DNA of 64,000 nucleotides from UBA9214 sp964443845 (GTDB taxonomy: Bacteria > Pseudomonadota > Gammaproteobacteria > UBA9214). The position numbers and the translations under genes are program-made. Of the stretch, positions 61,143 to 64,000 are shown piece by piece. Where the stretch lies: assembly GCA_964443845.1 (NCBI GenBank), contig CAYUFA010000002.1, positions 1 to 64,000 of the forward strand, in the 5' to 3' direction. Below the pieces are notes generated by a model that was not told the origin of the DNA, did no database searches, and saw only the letters and a list, made by a program, of their open reading frames with translations. Numbering within the stretch: position 1 is the first letter of the stretch; each line of letters starts with the position of its first letter.

Positions 61143-62576
61143 TTACCGGAACGGGGAAGGCAGCTTCTCGAAAGTATCCTCAAGGTACTGCACCTTGTCC
61201 ATGGCGTGGTTGATCCGGCGTGGCTGCTGTTCCAGTTGTTGTGCAACCGCATTCACGCCGGCGCTCTTGCCGTCATCGAGGAGGGTCGTTTCGTTGTCGA
61301 TCAGGTAGGGCGTCACCAGCACCACGATTTCGGAATTTTCGCTGTGGATGCCCTTGTTGGCAAACAGCCTGCCCAGGCCGGGGATGTCGCTCAGCACCGG
61401 CACGCCATCCCGGTTCTTGTTCTGGCTGCGGGTGATCAGGCCGCCGATGAACACGGTCTGCCCGCTCTCGACCAGCATCGTGGTGGTCACCTCGGTGGTG
61501 CTCAGGGTGGGCAACCCGTTCTGGATGTTGCCCTTGCTGACCTCGGGGTGGATTTCCAGCAGGATGCGGCCCTGGCCGTCCACGGATGGTTTTACCTTCA
61601 TGATGACACCGGATTCGAGGAACTCCACGGAGGTCCTGGTCACGTTGTCGATGGTGGTGGTGACGTTGTAGCCCAGCCGGTTGCCGATGATGGTCTCGGC
61701 CTGCTGGTCCTCCATGGCCAGCAGCTTGGGCGTCGACAGCGTGCGGGTGCGGCCACTGCTGCGCAGCGAGTCGAGAAACACCTGCACGTTGGGTGTGATG
61801 TAGTTGAAGAACAGGCCGGGTGACGCCGGGTTGCCCAGTCCCTGGGTGCCGATAGTGGCCTTGCCGGAATTGAAGACCCGGCCCCAGTCCAGCCCGTAGG
61901 ACTCGGAATCGGTGAGCGTCACCTCGAGTATCTTCGCCTCGATCAGGATCTGGCGCGGCTGGCGGTCGAGCTGCCGCAGCAGTTTCTGAATCTCGTCCAG
62001 GAATTGCGGCGTGTCCTGCACGATCAACAAGCGGCGCGCCGGCAGCGCGGTGACCTGGCCGTAGGTCGAGAGGTGGGTACGGATGATGCCGGCGACGACC
62101 TCCGGGTCCGAGTACTGCACCTTGAAGGTGCGCACCCGGGTCGGGCCGCCGGGATCGGACTTGCCGGCCTTGTCGCGCGGCACGATGAAGTAGCTGCCGC
62201 TGCGGTATTCCACGCCGAAGCCGGCGGAGCTGGCGATCGAGCGGATCGCCTGGTCCACGCGCACAGCGTAGAGATTGACCGATACCTTCGCACTGATGTC
62301 GTCCGACAGCAGGATGTTGGTGTGCGCGGCGCGGGACAGCATTTCCATTACGGCCGAAAGTTCCACGTCGCGCAGCGACAGCGTGACCCTGCCGTCCTTC
62401 ACGATGCCGTTGTCCTTCCCGGTACCGTTGTCTTCCCCGGTACCGTTGTCCTTCACGATGCCATTGTCCTGCGCACGGTCCTGGCCCTGCGCGAACAGCC
62501 GGCCGGCCGGTACCAGCACGAGCAGCGCGCTCAGCAGCAGGGCGGTAACGGAGCGGAACGGGCTAGCGGGTTGCAT
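61143..62576 (-). CDS. secretin, PilQ/MshL/GspD family
   Basis: A 477-residue outer-membrane secretin for a type IV pilus/MSHA or related system. Signal peptide (about 1-30, LVPAGRLFAQ); a hexapeptide repeat tract (DNGIVK/DNGTGE/DNGTGK/DNGIVK); a secretin N0/STN domain (RVTLSLRDVELSAVMEML... FGVEYRSGSYFIV); an N1 domain (RTFKVQYSDPEVVAGIIRTH); and the C-terminal pore (LSTPKLLAMEDQQAETIIGN, VESGQTVFIGGLI, VPVLSDIPGLGRLFANKG, SEIVVLVTPYLI). It lacks AMIN domains and is shorter than PilQ, nearer to MshL. It overlaps the upstream PilP/MshK-like gene by 14 bases and is last in the cluster. Confidence 0.9.
   Translation of the reverse strand: MQPASPFRSVTALLLSALLVLVPAGRLFAQGQDRAQDNGIVKDNGTGEDNGTGKDNGIVKDGRVTLSLRDVELSAVMEMLSRAAHTNILLSDDISAKVSVNLYAVRVDQAIRSIASSAGFGVEYRSGSYFIVPRDKAGKSDPGGPTRVRTFKVQYSDPEVVAGIIRTHLSTYGQVTALPARRLLIVQDTPQFLDEIQKLLRQLDRQPRQILIEAKILEVTLTDSESYGLDWGRVFNSGKATIGTQGLGNPASPGLFFNYITPNVQVFLDSLRSSGRTRTLSTPKLLAMEDQQAETIIGNRLGYNVTTTIDNVTRTSVEFLESGVIMKVKPSVDGQGRILLEIHPEVSKGNIQNGLPTLSTTEVTTTMLVESGQTVFIGGLITRSQNKNRDGVPVLSDIPGLGRLFANKGIHSENSEIVVLVTPYLIDNETTLLDDGKSAGVNAVAQQLEQQPRRINHAMDKVQYLEDTFEKLPSPFR
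62394..62465 (-). repeat. four 18-bp tandem repeats in the secretin gene
   Basis: Units begin at 62394, 62412, 62430 and 62448, followed by a partial fifth. Each encodes D-N-G-(I/T)-(V/G)-(K/E). Outer units share one sequence and inner units another. Loss or gain of a unit would keep the reading frame. Confidence 0.9.
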
Positions 62577-62931
62577 CGTGTCTTTCCTTGCCGTGGCCGT
62601 CGCTGCGCAGTGCGAGGGTGCGCCGCAGGTTGCCATGAGCCAGCACCACCTTGTCCTCGGTTACGAGTATCAGCCGGTAGCCGCCGATTTCCTGGCCGAG
62701 GCCGATGATCCGGCCGCCGATGTTCGCCAGCGAGTGTTCTCCCGCCACCATCACGCCGCGCACCTCCAGCGCGCTGCCGGATTCCCGGCCACCGGCGACG
62801 CTATCCGCCGTGGCCTGCGGTGGCGGCTGAAACGGGTTGACGTGCAGGGGTGTAGCGCCTGCGTCCGCCTGTGCCCGGCCGCAGGCCAGCGCCGCCAGTA
62901 ACACCACCAGTCGTGTGATGCGCTTACCCAT
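62563..62931 (-). CDS. PilP/MshK-like periplasmic pilus protein
   Basis: A 122-residue exported protein (signal ending AQADA). After a Pro-rich linker (HVNPFQPPPQAT), the C-terminal half (ALEVRGVMVAGEHSLANIGG, RIIGLGQEIGGYRLILVTED) is a small beta domain like the HR region of PilP, GspC or MshK, which links the inner-membrane platform to the secretin. The ATG at 62931 begins at the signal peptide and overlaps the PilO-like gene by eight bases. Confidence 0.75.
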   Translation of the reverse strand: MGKRITRLVVLLAALACGRAQADAGATPLHVNPFQPPPQATADSVAGGRESGSALEVRGVMVAGEHSLANIGGRIIGLGQEIGGYRLILVTEDKVVLAHGNLRRTLALRSDGHGKERHDATR

Positions 62932-63487
62932 GGCTGGTATCCCGGTAGGCGGCGATGGTGAACGAGGCATGCAGCCGCTGGGAGGCGCTGCCGGATGCAC
63001 TGCGCTTGATGTCGAACTGTTTGACGACCACGTAGCCCAGTTCCTCGCGCATGTCATGCAGCCACTGGTAGATATCGAAGTAGTCGCCGGAAATGCGCAC
63101 GCTGAACAGGATTTCCTCGAATGCCTGCACCTTGCTGCCGGTCCCCGGTGTCACGCTGTCCAGCTCGATATGGTTGCGCCAGGAAATTTTCTGCAGGCGC
63201 CCGATGATGAAGGACTCCATCTGGTTCTGGGGCAGATCGACCATGTCGCCGTGCAGCTGGTGGTTGAGGGATGCCACCTGTTGCTGCAGCCCCTGCATTT
63301 CCCGTATCAGCCCGTCACCGTGCTCCAGTGCGCTGTTCAGCATGCGCAGTGTGCTTTGTGCCTGGCTGTAGTGGCGGTACTGTGGCCAGACCACGCGGCT
63401 GGCGATGGCGGCCAGCAGCAGCACTGCCAGTGAACCCATCAGCAGCAGCAGGGTGCGGGGAGGCGTGTTGCGCAGGATCGCTTCCAT
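62924..63487 (-). CDS. PilO/MshJ/GspM-like inner-membrane protein
   Basis: A 187-residue bitopic protein: short cytoplasmic N-terminus, one membrane helix (TLLLLMGSLAVLLLAAIASR, about 12-31), a coiled coil (QAQSTLRMLNSALEHGDGLI onward) and a ferredoxin-like periplasmic domain (VQAFEEILFSVRISGDYFDI ... LGYVVVKQFDIKR). This is the PilO/MshJ layout. Its ATG (63487) overlaps the stop of the PilN-like gene (TGATG). Confidence 0.82.
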   Translation of the reverse strand: MEAILRNTPPRTLLLLMGSLAVLLLAAIASRVVWPQYRHYSQAQSTLRMLNSALEHGDGLIREMQGLQQQVASLNHQLHGDMVDLPQNQMESFIIGRLQKISWRNHIELDSVTPGTGSKVQAFEEILFSVRISGDYFDIYQWLHDMREELGYVVVKQFDIKRSASGSASQRLHASFTIAAYRDTSHG

Positions 63488-64000
63488 CAGCTGCTGCCTG
63501 CCCGGGTGTTGACGGTCACGGCAAGATTGAAATTCACGTTCCTGCTGTTTGTGGCCAGGACGGTGTTGATGATCCTGACGTCCTGGATCTCGGGTTGCTG
63601 GTACATGCGCCGGACGAACCGGGACAGTGCGGAATGATCGCTGGCCTGGCCGCGGATGCGCATATTGGTATCGATCTTCCACGCTGCGCTTTTCTTTGCA
63701 TCCTTGCCGGCCGGGATGATGATGAAATACCCGTTGCTGGCGGTCTGCCCTGGCGGCTCCACCACGCTGCCGTCGCGATTGAACTCCCAGTCGAGGAACC
63801 AGATCTCGTTCTTGACCAGGGCGCGATCGACGGCCTCGAACATGGTCCGGGCGGCGGCGCCGCCGCGCAGCCCCGCCAGCAGCGCCAGCCGGCTCTCCAG
63901 TTCCTTGCGGGTGGTGTCGAGCAGTGCCAGCTTCGCGTGCTGCTGCCGGGTGATCGCCTGGCGCGATTCGAGAGCGGCGACGCGGGTATCCAGCGTGCCG
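63487..64000 (-). CDS. PilN/MshI-like pilus assembly protein, 3' part
   Basis: The 5' end lies beyond the right edge; the frame is open to base 64000. The visible ~170 residues are a coiled coil (TRVAALESRQAITRQQHAKL, ELESRLALLAGLRGG) followed by a ferredoxin-like domain (FEAVDRALVKNEIWFLDWEF ... DVRIINTVLATNSRNVNFNL), as in PilN. In-frame overlap with the PilO-like gene supports a PilN-PilO pair. Confidence 0.8.
   Translation of the reverse strand, partial: GTLDTRVAALESRQAITRQQHAKLALLDTTRKELESRLALLAGLRGGAAARTMFEAVDRALVKNEIWFLDWEFNRDGSVVEPPGQTASNGYFIIIPAGKDAKKSAAWKIDTNMRIRGQASDHSALSRFVRRMYQQPEIQDVRIINTVLATNSRNVNFNLAVTVNTRAGSS

Overview
This GC-rich window reads as chromosomal DNA of a gammaproteobacterium. 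Gene orders that are typical of that class are intact: gcvR/bcp next to dapA-bamC, glyA-nrdR-ribD-ribE-ribB-ribH-nusB-thiL-pgpA, parE-parC, epmB/efp/epmA and trmJ-cysE-iscR. A RegBA-type redox two-component system and a rubrerythrin/Fe-S oxidoreductase/DUF3501 cluster suggest a redox-flexible organism, perhaps near Chromatiales (inference). I see no rRNA, tRNA, CRISPR array, prophage or insertion sequence.

Layout. 1-4.2 kb: redox sensor pair regA(partial)-regB, a broken TlpA-like thioredoxin gene, an NtrC-family regulator that lacks the GAFTGA loop, and a decayed ankyrin-repeat gene. 4.7-12.1 kb: accessory region with an Sfp-type phosphopantetheinyl transferase, a LuxR-type regulator behind a consensus promoter, an outer-membrane protein plus LolA-like protein pair, a LysR regulator and an AI-2E-family transporter. 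12.1-20.4 kb: housekeeping block (bcp, gcvR, dapA, bamC, MBL hydrolase, purL). 20.4-26 kb: a secreted protein of unknown function ended by a clear terminator, a 72-residue Cys-rich orphan behind a sigma54-type promoter, a SPOR protein, ettA and a periplasmic rhodanese. 26.2-33.5 kb: the glyA-nrdR-rib-nusB-thiL-pgpA operon. 33.6-36.5 kb, minus strand: glutamine amidotransferase, folE2, ispA-xseB. 36.6-39.9 kb: rubrerythrin module under a large palindromic operator, then a CNP1-family protein. 39.9-44.3 kb: parE and parC, separated by a REP-like hairpin. 44.3-49.1 kb: lipoprotein plus adenylate cyclase pair, DUF1015 and GNAT genes. 49.2-51.9 kb: the complete EF-P beta-lysylation set. 51.9-55.4 kb: a Mla-like lipid transport operon. 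55.4-57.7 kb: trmJ-cysE-iscR ending at a terminator, with no iscSUA following. 57.8-61.0 kb: DUF938 methyltransferase, an hsp20 with a sigma32 promoter, and feoAB under a Fur box. 61.1-64.0 kb: the end of a type IV pilus/MSHA-like cluster (PilN-, PilO-, PilP/MshK-like proteins and a secretin), running off the right edge.

How it fits together. Much of the window concerns redox, iron and envelope: RegBA, rubrerythrin plus Fe-S oxidoreductase, IscR, Fur-controlled FeoAB, BCP and rhodanese on one side; BamC, the Mla-like system, SPOR, PgpA and the pilus secretin on the other. The most unusual parts are regulatory: a palindromic operator at the start of the rubrerythrin operon, a good sigma54 site in front of an orphan Cys-rich micro-gene, a GAFTGA-less NtrC-family protein, and direct-repeat half-sites upstream of an atypical LuxR gene. 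I did not find a clearly new multi-gene defence or biosynthetic system.
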